Below, in pieces: positions 1 to 5,868 of a stretch of DNA of 7,165 bases. Source of the stretch: Candidatus Moraniibacteriota bacterium (GTDB lineage: Bacteria > Patescibacteriota > Minisyncoccia > Moranbacterales > GWC2-37-73); the NCBI GenBank assembly GCA_003510895.1, contig DOKE01000019.1:7049-14213 (forward strand). The letters are read 5' to 3'. Position numbers and translations under genes: made by a program. The stretch's first letter is position 1; each line of letters opens with the position of its first letter. The notes beneath the pieces were generated by a model. That model was not told the DNA's origin and ran no database searches. It saw only the letters and a list, made by a program, of their open reading frames with translations.

Positions 1-218
1 ACAATCTACGTACCAAATATTTTTCCGGTATATTGTTTTTGGCATATATCTTCGGTTATTCCTTTTTTCGTTTCTTTTTGGAATTTTTTCGCGAACCGGA
101 CAAGCAAATCGGATTTATTCTGGAAATTTTCACACTAGGTCAAATATTCTCAGTTGTTTTTATGGCGACGGTTTTTATTTTGTATCGGCATTTTCATAAT
201 AAAAATAAGATGATATAA
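1..218 (+). CDS. lgt: Prolipoprotein diacylglyceryl transferase (Lgt), C-terminal part, 5' truncated by the window
   Basis: Lgt transfers diacylglycerol from phosphatidylglycerol to the lipobox cysteine of prelipoproteins in the cytoplasmic membrane, the first step of lipoprotein maturation. The open frame enters from the left edge (first whole codon at base 3) and gives about 71 residues ending in TAA at 216-218. It contains the Lgt-type segment YSFFRFFLEFFREPD, followed by a G-F-I-L-E-x-F-T-L-G-Q-I-x-S stretch that opens the last transmembrane helix. This is the usual order at the C-terminus of Lgt: R-F-x-x-E-x-x-R-x-P-D, then the GQ helix, then a short basic tail (here HFHNKNK). A TTG at 33 is only an internal codon, because the homology continues upstream of it (NLRTKYFSG). 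The N-terminal catalytic region lies outside the window. The presence of Lgt implies the organism makes lipoproteins. The family call is confident; only the fragment is visible. Confidence 0.88.
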   Translation, partial: NLRTKYFSGILFLAYIFGYSFFRFFLEFFREPDKQIGFILEIFTLGQIFSVVFMATVFILYRHFHNKNKMI

Positions 219-219
219 T
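191..219 (+). promoter_or_regulatory. Possible promoter for the thioredoxin-like/hydrolase block
   Basis: An exact TATAAT (214-219) overlaps the lgt stop codon. A weak -35 candidate TTTTCA (191-196, 4 of 6 consensus bases) lies 17 bases upstream. Transcription would begin near 226, about 34 bases before the ATG at 260. In DNA this AT-rich a TATAAT can arise by chance, so this is tentative. Confidence 0.35.
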
Positions 220-259
220 TGAGAAAGGGAATAGTTTAATTAATTATATTTTTAAAAAA

Positions 260-664
260 ATGCAAAATAAAAGACTTTATTTGGGTATCGTTGCGGTATT
301 GGTGGTTATCGGTATCTTTGTGTATTGGGGAATAAAAAGCGCTCCGACCATAGAAGCTCCTTTGGCGGAAAAAATGAACGGAACGGAGGAGTCGGGAATT
401 GTTTATTATTTTGGTAAAGAATGTTCTCATTGTCAGAAGGTGGAAAAATTCTTGCAGGAAAATAAGATTTCTGAAAAGGTTATGTTTTCCAAAAAAGAAG
501 TTTGGCATGACAAAATTAATGCCCAGGAATTTGATGAAAAAACCGTTGAATGCGGTCTTGACAAATCCGAAGTTGGAGTGCCGCTTTTGTATGTCGATAA
601 AAAATGCTATATCGGAGAAATTGAAGTGATTGATTTTTTCAAAAAAGAAGCGGGAATTAAGTAG
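260..664 (+). CDS. Membrane-anchored thioredoxin/glutaredoxin-fold protein with CSHC motif
   Basis: This 134-residue protein has a single N-terminal transmembrane helix (about residues 7-25, a short basic N-terminus before it), so the rest probably faces outside. From residue 45 it has a compact thioredoxin-like fold: a beta strand (GIVYYFG), the redox motif C55-S-H-C58 at a helix start, and the cis-proline signature V-G-V-P108 leading into a strand (LLYVD). Two further cysteines, C98 and C116, could form a second pair. The likely role is thiol-disulfide exchange at the cell surface. The substrate is not shown. It lies 41 bases after lgt and ends 20 bases before a wall-hydrolase-like gene whose extracellular domain carries four cysteines, which makes that neighbour a plausible client (inference). 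The ATG start is preceded by an A/T run without a Shine-Dalgarno sequence. It is shorter than DsbA proteins and lacks their helical insert. Confidence 0.75.
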   Translation: MQNKRLYLGIVAVLVVIGIFVYWGIKSAPTIEAPLAEKMNGTEESGIVYYFGKECSHCQKVEKFLQENKISEKVMFSKKEVWHDKINAQEFDEKTVECGLDKSEVGVPLLYVDKKCYIGEIEVIDFFKKEAGIK

Positions 665-684
665 GGCTAAGTTTTTTCTAAAAA

Positions 685-1704
685 ATGATTTCAAATCGTT
701 CTAAAAAGAGTTGTCTAGATGATTTTTGCAAGAATAAGGCGGAAAATTTTTCTGTATTATTTTTTCGTGGCAAAAGAGCTGAGTCTTTTTACACGGAAGA
801 CTCCGGTCGCTACATAACTCCGCGTGAAATGGAGTTACTAGGCAAGGGAGTTAAATTGAATAGAAAAAAGAAAATATGGGATAGTTTGGAGTCGCGAGTA
901 ACGCGGGACTATGTAAAATATACAGGTCCGCGTTCCGACTCACTTATGCGTTCTTTGAGAAAAAGAAGAAATGATTTGAACAATATTGCCGTGGAGCATT
1001 CTAGGATGATTGTTGGACAGTTTTCAATGGCGCGCCTTTGGAATCTTTCCATTGTCGGAGCTATTTTATTTGGGATGTTTTCTATGACAATGATTTATAA
1101 ATATCTGGGGCAAGGCGTTTCTGCCGGAAATGTTATTGCGGATGCCAATGTTTATGCAAACGAGACAAAAATTGAACGTTCGGCCTACGACTTGTCAGAA
1201 GAAGACTATAACAGCGCAGAAATTGATGAAGCAGATGAATATACCAGGGATATTATGGAAAAATTGAAGTCCGATGAAAAAGATGAACTGGAAAAAGATT
1301 TGAGAGAGATGGTAAAAGGATATCCGATTGAAGAAATGGTTCCCTATATTGCTGAATATGACAGGACTATAGCGGCGTTTATTGTGGGGATTGCCAAAAA
1401 GGAAAGCAACTGGGGGAAAAGAATCCCTACATTGAACGGACAAGACTGCTACAATTATTGGGGCTATCGTGGGATCAGGAAATTAATGGGAACAGGAGGA
1501 CATACTTGTTTTAATAGCAGAAAGGACGCGGTTGAGACGATAGCCAAGCGTATTAATGTTCTTGTGAATGACAAAAATTTGAATACTCCCGAAAAGATGG
1601 TCATTTGGAAGTGTGGATCGAACTGCGAAGTGACCGGAGGGCAAGCGGCGGCCGACAAGTGGATTCGGGACGTAAATATGTATTTTAGCAAAGTAAATCA
1701 ATAA
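685..1704 (+). CDS. Membrane-anchored glucosaminidase/lysozyme-like wall hydrolase with long cytoplasmic N-terminus (paralog 1)
   Basis: This 339-residue protein has three parts. Residues 1-118 are hydrophilic and very basic (stretches such as LNRKKK and LRKRRND) and should be cytoplasmic. A transmembrane helix spans about 119-138. A probably extracellular part follows: an acidic, helical linker (about 150-210), then a globular domain (about 213-337). That domain has A-A-F-I-V-G-I-A-K-K-E240-S-N-W-G-K-R, a layout typical of lysozyme/glucosaminidase-fold enzymes in which the glutamate is the general acid, followed by GQDCYNYWGY. Peptidoglycan glycan-strand cleavage is therefore inferred. Cysteines C255, C275, C310 and C314 all recur in the paralog downstream and may form two disulfides. 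The start used is the ATG at 685, 20 bases after the thiol-protein gene. A start at M115 would give a conventional signal-anchor protein, but the frame stays open for the whole upstream stretch. GVSA after the helix is a possible but weak signal-peptidase site. Confidence 0.7.
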   Translation: MISNRSKKSCLDDFCKNKAENFSVLFFRGKRAESFYTEDSGRYITPREMELLGKGVKLNRKKKIWDSLESRVTRDYVKYTGPRSDSLMRSLRKRRNDLNNIAVEHSRMIVGQFSMARLWNLSIVGAILFGMFSMTMIYKYLGQGVSAGNVIADANVYANETKIERSAYDLSEEDYNSAEIDEADEYTRDIMEKLKSDEKDELEKDLREMVKGYPIEEMVPYIAEYDRTIAAFIVGIAKKESNWGKRIPTLNGQDCYNYWGYRGIRKLMGTGGHTCFNSRKDAVETIAKRINVLVNDKNLNTPEKMVIWKCGSNCEVTGGQAAADKWIRDVNMYFSKVNQ

Positions 1705-1755
1705 CATAAAAAGGCTTATTTTAGGCAAAAACTCTGTTTTAGGCTTGTTTTTTGG

Positions 1756-1785
1756 TTGACTAAAACCGTCAAAGTGTGCTATGTT
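1756..1785 (+). promoter_or_regulatory. Promoter for the second wall-hydrolase gene, with extended -10 and a small inverted repeat
   Basis: TTGACT (1756-1761, 5 of 6 consensus bases) is followed after 18 bases by TATGTT (1780-1785), with TG at 1777-1778 forming an extended -10. Transcription would start near 1792, about 37 bases upstream of the ATG at 1829. The -35 is also the left arm of a small inverted repeat, TTGAC (1756-1760) and GTCAA (1768-1772) with a 7-base gap, which could be a regulator site or chance. This is the best sigma-70-type promoter in the window. Confidence 0.55.
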
Positions 1786-1828
1786 TAAATCTACGTCCTT
1801 GGCGGCGTTTAATCAATAATCTTAAAAT

Positions 1829-2527
1829 ATGGGTGATTTTTTAAGTTTCATAAAACAGTTATTAAATAAAGAAAATGGCATAGCGGCAGTTTGCAAGAAA
1901 CACAAAGTTCTTTTGGCGATTGCCATTTTGGCATTGATATATATTTTCTTTAACTCTTTTCCGCCAATTAATTTTTATGCCCAGGCATATAAGGGTGATT
2001 TTGAAAAAAATCAGGTTAGCGCGGATTTTTCTTTTTCAAAAAAGAAAACAGAGGATAACTTGGCGGCAGTTATGGAAAATCTGGGGAAAGGGTTGAAAGA
2101 CGAAAATACTCAGTTGGAAAAACAATTATATGACATTGTGGGAGATTCTCCTATTAGAAAAATGGTGCCGGAAATTGCCAAGAATGATCGAACAGTAGCG
2201 GCGTTTATTGTGGGGATCGCCAAAAAGGAAAGCAACTGGGGGAAAAGAGTCCCTACTTTGAATGGACAAGATTGCTATAACTATTGGGGATACAAGGCGC
2301 CCGGAACCAAAGGTTCAGCGATGGGGCATGGTTGCTTCGGCAGTCCCGAAGAAGCAGTGTCAGTCGTGGCTAAAAGAATCCAACAGTTGGTTGAAAAAAA
2401 TCTGACTACTCCTTCAAAAATGGTAGTTTGGAAATGCGGTTCCAGTTGCGCATCACACAGTCCAGAATCTGTAAGAAAATGGATAAGCGACGTAGACATC
2501 TACTTTGAAAAAATATTGAAAATATAA
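1829..2527 (+). CDS. Membrane-anchored or secreted glucosaminidase/lysozyme-like wall hydrolase (paralog 2)
   Basis: This 232-residue protein has a basic N-terminus, a hydrophobic helix (about residues 27-44) and the sequence FYAQA, a possible signal-peptidase I site after A53, so it may be anchored or released. A lysine/glutamate-rich, probably helical linker (about 56-105) leads to the same domain as in the gene before it: S-P-I-R-K-M-V-P-E-I-A, then A-A-F-I-V-G-I-A-K-K-E134-S-N-W-G-K-R, then GQDCYNYWGYK, and a C-terminal WKCGSSC with W-I-x-D-V. E134 is the candidate catalytic acid. C149, C169, C203 and C207 match the four cysteines of the paralog. It lacks the paralog's roughly 118-residue cytoplasmic extension. 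Its own promoter (1756-1785) and the strong terminator after it suggest it can be transcribed as a single gene. The peptidoglycan substrate is inferred from the fold signature, not shown. Confidence 0.72.
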   Translation: MGDFLSFIKQLLNKENGIAAVCKKHKVLLAIAILALIYIFFNSFPPINFYAQAYKGDFEKNQVSADFSFSKKKTEDNLAAVMENLGKGLKDENTQLEKQLYDIVGDSPIRKMVPEIAKNDRTVAAFIVGIAKKESNWGKRVPTLNGQDCYNYWGYKAPGTKGSAMGHGCFGSPEEAVSVVAKRIQQLVEKNLTTPSKMVVWKCGSSCASHSPESVRKWISDVDIYFEKILKI

Positions 2528-2535
2528 TGTTAAGT

Positions 2536-2569
2536 TTTTTAAAAAGCTCCTTAGGGAGCTTTTTAAAAA
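2536..2569 (+). terminator. Strong, symmetrical intrinsic terminator
   Basis: Two perfect 15-base arms (2536-2550 and 2555-2569) flank a TTAG loop. The GC core GCTCC/GGAGC is flanked by A5 on the left and T5 on the right, giving a stem followed by a U-tract on the + strand. Because the arms continue as TTTTT/AAAAA, the reverse strand has the same architecture and could also terminate. It sits 8 bases after the stop of the second hydrolase gene and separates it from the transporter block. Confidence 0.88.
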
Positions 2570-2578
2570 TGTGATAAT
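2570..2578 (+). promoter_or_regulatory. Possible extended -10 promoter element for the transporter block
   Basis: TGT followed by GATAAT (2573-2578) forms an extended -10-like element immediately after the terminator. No good -35 is visible, since the expected position falls in the terminator loop. It would place transcription start near 2585, just upstream of the Shine-Dalgarno at 2597-2601. An alternative -10, TAAAAT at 2583-2588, would start too close to that site. This is tentative. Confidence 0.3.
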
Positions 2579-2596
2579 AGGGTAAAATATAGGAGT

Positions 2597-2601
2597 GGAG
2601 G
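2597..2601 (+). promoter_or_regulatory. Shine-Dalgarno GGAGG, the only strong one in the window
   Basis: GGAGG lies 5 bases upstream of a GTG (2607). It is 37 bases from the transporter ATG, too far to serve that start directly. Every other gene here starts after an A/T-rich leader with no such site, so this one points to translation of the short ORF that follows. Confidence 0.5.
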
Positions 2602-2606
2602 TTTTA

Positions 2607-2642
2607 GTGAAAAATAAGATCAAAACAAAAAATTATTTATGA
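2607..2642 (+). CDS. Candidate 11-codon leader peptide coupled to the transporter gene
   Basis: A GTG with ideal Shine-Dalgarno spacing opens an 11-codon frame reading V(M)-K-N-K-I-K-T-K-N-Y-L, with stop TGA at 2640-2642. The stop overlaps the transporter ATG (2639-2641) in the arrangement ATGA, a classic setting for translational coupling. The peptide is lysine/asparagine-rich and has no recognisable domain, so any function would come from translating it: delivering ribosomes to the next start or sensing. Its shortness means coding use cannot be shown from one sequence, and a chance occurrence in AT-rich DNA remains possible. Confidence 0.35.
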   Translation: MKNKIKTKNYL

Positions 2643-3613
2643 TATCAGACTTGACCAATTGGTTGGTTTCTTTTAATTGGATTACAATAGCGACGTTGGG
2701 ATATTTATCAATGGCTGTTGTGGCTGTTTTTGACAAATACTTATTGCACTCAAGAATTTCCAAACCAGCTATCTACGCTTTTTATGTTAGCGTTTTTAGT
2801 TTGTTTGCTTTGGGACTTGTTCCTTTTGGATTTGCCTATCCGGGGATGAAAATGATTATATATTCTTTTGCTTCAGGAATGTTTTTTATATATGGTTTGC
2901 TGGCGCTTTATCGCTCGGTTCAAGAAAATGAAATTTCCAGAATCTCTCCTCTGGTTGGAACTATAATTCCATTGATTTCGGTGGCATACGCTTATTTTTT
3001 TCTAGATGAAAGATTGGGAAACTATGGAATTGCGGCAGTGTTTCTTTTGGTTATCGGAGGTTTTTTACTTTCTTTTGACTTGCCAATTCATAGTTTGAAA
3101 TTGTTTAGGGGTTTTAAATACGCTTTTTTGTCGGCAACTTTTCAAGTTATTTCTTTTGGAATATTAAAAGAAGTTTTCAATAACATTGGTTTTATCAATG
3201 GTTTCATTTGGAATAGGATCGGATTTTTTCTAGCGGGAATGAGCTTGTTTATTGTTCCTGTTTTCAAAAAGCAAATAATGCAAACTTTTCGGCAAAAAGG
3301 AAAATCTAAAAAAAGAATATTATCCACTTGGTTTTTGTTTGTTTTAAATAAGGTTCTCGCTGCCATCGGTTCTTTCTTGATTGTCTTGGCGATTTCTAAG
3401 GGCTCCATTTCTGCCGTGAACGCTGTCAGCAGTATGCAATTTGTTTTTGTGCTTATTTTCGTGTCCGTTCTTTCGGTTTGGCATCATAATATTTATCAAG
3501 AAAAATTGAAGTTCAATGATTGGGCGCAGAAAATTTTAGCAGTAATTATAATTGGAGCAGGAATGTGGTTTTTGTCGATGGGCGATTCGAATATTTTTTA
3601 TTTGGTTTCTTAA
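2639..3613 (+). CDS. EamA/DMT-superfamily transporter, ten predicted helices
   Basis: This 324-residue integral membrane protein has about ten hydrophobic helices, near residues 13-33, 44-66, 71-91, 103-122, 128-146, 158-180, 186-208, 228-250, 257-280 and 297-314. That matches the two five-helix repeats of the drug/metabolite transporter superfamily. The first repeat ends with the typical EamA block S-x-I-S-P-L-V-G-T-I-I-P-L-I-S then FFLDERLG (residues about 100-127), and a weaker counterpart lies at about 257-290. Family members move amino acids, nucleotide sugars or other small metabolites, mostly outward. The substrate cannot be told from this sequence. The ATG at 2639 lacks its own ribosome site and overlaps the stop of a short leader ORF. 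The glycosidase gene follows after 18 bases, so the two are probably co-transcribed, and a sugar or glycan precursor is one possible substrate (inference). Confidence 0.82.
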   Translation: MISDLTNWLVSFNWITIATLGYLSMAVVAVFDKYLLHSRISKPAIYAFYVSVFSLFALGLVPFGFAYPGMKMIIYSFASGMFFIYGLLALYRSVQENEISRISPLVGTIIPLISVAYAYFFLDERLGNYGIAAVFLLVIGGFLLSFDLPIHSLKLFRGFKYAFLSATFQVISFGILKEVFNNIGFINGFIWNRIGFFLAGMSLFIVPVFKKQIMQTFRQKGKSKKRILSTWFLFVLNKVLAAIGSFLIVLAISKGSISAVNAVSSMQFVFVLIFVSVLSVWHHNIYQEKLKFNDWAQKILAVIIIGAGMWFLSMGDSNIFYLVS

Positions 3614-3631
3614 TTTTTTTTATTTTAATTT

Positions 3632-4648
3632 ATGAAAAATGTTTTCAGAAAAATTATAAAAGCGGCGGCATTATTTTTTGCCGCAATAACGACTTTGATA
3701 ATTCTAATTTTCGTTTATTTTAACTTACCGGTTAAACTCCCTAAAGAACCTGCCAACTTGGGAGTTACTTTTTCCACTAGATACGCCGAAGATATCGGTC
3801 TTAATTGGAAAGAGGCTTACTTGGCTATTCTTGATGATTTGAAGGTGAAAAATATTCGTTTGGTGGCTTATTGGGATTTGATAGAAAAAGAGAAGGGAAA
3901 ATTTGATTTTTCTGATTTGGATTGGCAGCTTAGCGAAGCTAAAAAAAGAAATGTGAAAGTTGTTTTGGCAATTGGACAAAAAGTTCCGCGTTGGCCGGAA
4001 TGTTTTGTTCCGCAATGGGCTAATGGTGATGACAACAAGAGAAAAGAAAGTTTGATAAAATTCTTGGAAACAATTGTGGCAAGATATAAAAATGATAATA
4101 TGGTGGACATTTGGCAGGTTGAAAATGAGCCATTTTTGAAATTTGGAATTTGTCCTTCTCTGGATACGGATCTTTTGGATCGGGAAATAGCGACAGTCAG
4201 GAAAATAGATCCGGATAGGGGTGTTATGTTGACCGATAGCGGCGAGTTGAGTATTTGGTATAGAGCGGCCAAGAGAGGAGACTATTTTGGCACTACGATG
4301 TATCGCGATGTATATACGGAAAAATATGGATACTGGAAATATCCGGTAGGACCTAATTTTTTCAAACTCAAAAAAGCTTTCATTGGTTTATTTGCTGATC
4401 AGAAAAATGTTTCAGTTATTGAATTACAAGGCGAGCCGTGGTTGGCTGGTTGGACAATCGGCTTTCCTTTGGAAGAGCAATTCAAGTCAATGAATGCGCA
4501 GAAATTGAAAGATAATATTGAATTCGCTAGAAAAACTGGAATAAAAGATATTTATGTCTGGGGCGTTGAATGGTGGTATTGGCTAAAATCAACTCAGAAT
4601 AAAGCGGAGGTTTGGGATCAGGCTAAGGTTTTATATAGTCGGCAATAA
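3632..4648 (+). CDS. Membrane-anchored glycoside hydrolase-like TIM-barrel protein (clan GH-A type)
   Basis: This 338-residue protein has an N-terminal signal anchor (about residues 11-31), and the rest is a probable (beta/alpha)8 barrel facing outside. The barrel opens with L-G-V-T-F-S and continues with KNIRLVAYWDLIEKEKGKFD, the usual substrate-channel strand pattern of clan GH-A enzymes (the GH5/GH39/GH42 region). DIWQVENEPF follows, with N165-E166 as the Asn-Glu pair ending strand 4, where the glutamate is the acid/base. SVIELQGEPW follows at 261-270, in which E264 (or E268) is the likely nucleophile of strand 7. The late WGVEWWYW matches a strand-8 aromatic position. Length fits a single barrel. 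Retaining hydrolysis of a beta-linked glycan is inferred; the exact family and substrate are open. It sits between the transporter and the L,D-transpeptidase (10 bases before the latter), suggesting a role in the envelope or in surface glycans. It has no Shine-Dalgarno sequence. Confidence 0.72.
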   Translation: MKNVFRKIIKAAALFFAAITTLIILIFVYFNLPVKLPKEPANLGVTFSTRYAEDIGLNWKEAYLAILDDLKVKNIRLVAYWDLIEKEKGKFDFSDLDWQLSEAKKRNVKVVLAIGQKVPRWPECFVPQWANGDDNKRKESLIKFLETIVARYKNDNMVDIWQVENEPFLKFGICPSLDTDLLDREIATVRKIDPDRGVMLTDSGELSIWYRAAKRGDYFGTTMYRDVYTEKYGYWKYPVGPNFFKLKKAFIGLFADQKNVSVIELQGEPWLAGWTIGFPLEEQFKSMNAQKLKDNIEFARKTGIKDIYVWGVEWWYWLKSTQNKAEVWDQAKVLYSRQ

Positions 4649-4658
4649 TTTAAATAGT

Positions 4659-5810
4659 ATGGAAGAAAGAGCTAAGCGCATCAAAAGAACTAGCTTGAAA
4701 ATATTTTTGACTCTTTTTGCTGTCGGGGTCGTTTTCTGGATTATTTTTAATATAATTAAAAATAACACAGTCATTTTCGATACGCGCGTTTCAATATTAA
4801 AAAGCGAAAATGTTAGACTGGGAGACACAGTGGATATTTTTTTCAATGGTTATGTTTCGGAAAAAGATATTATACAATCATTTAAAATTGATCCGGCAGA
4901 TGAAATTGAATATGCTTGGAATAAAAGCGCAAAAAAACTTTCAATTTCTCCTAAAAAAAATTGGAAACAGGACACCGAATATTTTTTATATCTGAATAAT
5001 GCCAGAAATATATTCGGCTTCAGGTTTGACGCAAAGCTGTCTTTCAAAACAGATTCCTATCCGACAGTATTTTTCATAAGTCCGACAGAGAATGAAAAGG
5101 ATGTTGTCATAGATATTGAAGATCCTATTAGCGTGAATTTCAATAAAAATTTGGAAGACTATAATGTTAAATTTGTGGTTGATCCTCCTATTGATTTAGC
5201 CTCGCAGTTTAATGAACAAAAAACCAATATAAAACTCATTCCCAAAAAAGGACTAGAAAAAGGAATAATATACAATATCGATGTTTATGTGAAACATAAA
5301 AAGGCTTCCGAGAATGAGTATGAGCAAATTTATAAATCATCCTTTGAAACAAAGCCGGAAGAAATTGTTCAGTGGGATAAATCTCCGGAAATAAAACTCA
5401 GTCAAGCCAAGAGGTATGAAACAGCTAAAATTAAAGAGGGAAAATATATAGACATTAATCTGAAAAATCAAGTGATGGTTATTTTTGAAAATGGGGAAGC
5501 GTTGGATTCTTATTTGATTTCATCCGGGAAAAGAGGAATGGAAACTCCGCAAGGATCGTTTCGTATTTATAACAAACATCCACGGCCTTGGTCAAAAAAA
5601 TACAGTTTGTTTATGCCATATTGGATGGCAATAACTTCTACCGGTGAATTTGGCATCCACGAGCTTCCGGAATGGCCGGGCGGATATAAAGAGGGCGCTA
5701 ATCATTTGGGCATACCGGTTTCGCACGGATGCGTCAGGCTGGGGGTTGGTCCGGCTAAAAGAGTTTATGAATGGGCGGAAATCAGCACGCCGGTAATAGT
5801 TCATTATTAG
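4659..5810 (+). CDS. Membrane-anchored L,D-transpeptidase (YkuD) with two Ig-like domains
   Basis: L,D-transpeptidases form 3-3 peptidoglycan cross-links or attach proteins to stem peptides, using a catalytic cysteine. This 383-residue protein has a basic N-terminus and a signal anchor (about residues 13-34). Two beta-rich Ig-like regions follow (about 40-132 and 134-231); the second has the S-P-x-x-x-E-x-D-V-V-I-D-I and F-N-K-N-L pattern of bacterial SbsA-type Ig-like repeats. The YkuD domain spans about 261-383. Its core is H334 in GIHELPEW and S355-H-G-C358-V-R360-L, then a C-terminal strand TPVIVHY. All catalytic residues (H334, H356, C358, R360) are present. The gap between H334 and the SHGC motif, about 20 residues, is somewhat longer than is typical. 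The Ig-like domains probably hold the enzyme at a distance from the membrane. It starts 10 bases after the glycosidase gene, so co-transcription is likely. Confidence 0.88.
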   Translation: MEERAKRIKRTSLKIFLTLFAVGVVFWIIFNIIKNNTVIFDTRVSILKSENVRLGDTVDIFFNGYVSEKDIIQSFKIDPADEIEYAWNKSAKKLSISPKKNWKQDTEYFLYLNNARNIFGFRFDAKLSFKTDSYPTVFFISPTENEKDVVIDIEDPISVNFNKNLEDYNVKFVVDPPIDLASQFNEQKTNIKLIPKKGLEKGIIYNIDVYVKHKKASENEYEQIYKSSFETKPEEIVQWDKSPEIKLSQAKRYETAKIKEGKYIDINLKNQVMVIFENGEALDSYLISSGKRGMETPQGSFRIYNKHPRPWSKKYSLFMPYWMAITSTGEFGIHELPEWPGGYKEGANHLGIPVSHGCVRLGVGPAKRVYEWAEISTPVIVHY

Positions 5811-5812
5811 AG

Positions 5813-5840
5813 TTGCTGTTTGTTTTGTATATAGTAAAAT
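5813..5840 (+). promoter_or_regulatory. Possible promoter for the HAD phosphatase gene
   Basis: TTGCTG (5813-5818) and TAAAAT (5835-5840, 5 of 6 consensus bases) are separated by 16 bases in the 58-base gap after the L,D-transpeptidase gene. Transcription would start near 5847, about 22 bases before the ATG at 5869. The -35 is weak and the region is very AT-rich, so this is moderate support at best. No terminator is visible in this gap. Confidence 0.35.
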
Positions 5841-5868
5841 TAGTTATATAAATTATATTAGATTGAAT

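Noticed and set aside
236..694. A 152-codon open frame on the - strand opposite the thioredoxin-like gene
   Set aside because: The + strand frame has clear protein features (membrane helix, CSHC, cis-proline). The reverse frame is a phenylalanine-rich shadow of A/T-rich, lysine-rich coding DNA and has no recognisable motif.
1713..1746. Repeated TTTTAGGC (1719-1726 and 1737-1744) after the first hydrolase gene, considered as a terminator or binding site
   Set aside because: The copies are direct, not inverted, so they form no hairpin. Two 8-base copies in AT-rich DNA are weak evidence for a site.
3520..3723. A 67-codon + strand frame bridging the transporter and glycosidase genes
   Set aside because: It runs out of frame across the end of one well-supported gene and the signal anchor of the next, with no domain or ribosome site.
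5863..5868. TTG two codons upstream as the start of the HAD gene
   Set aside because: The ATG at 5869 gives a complete family N-terminus, and the TTG adds only two residues with no better ribosome site.
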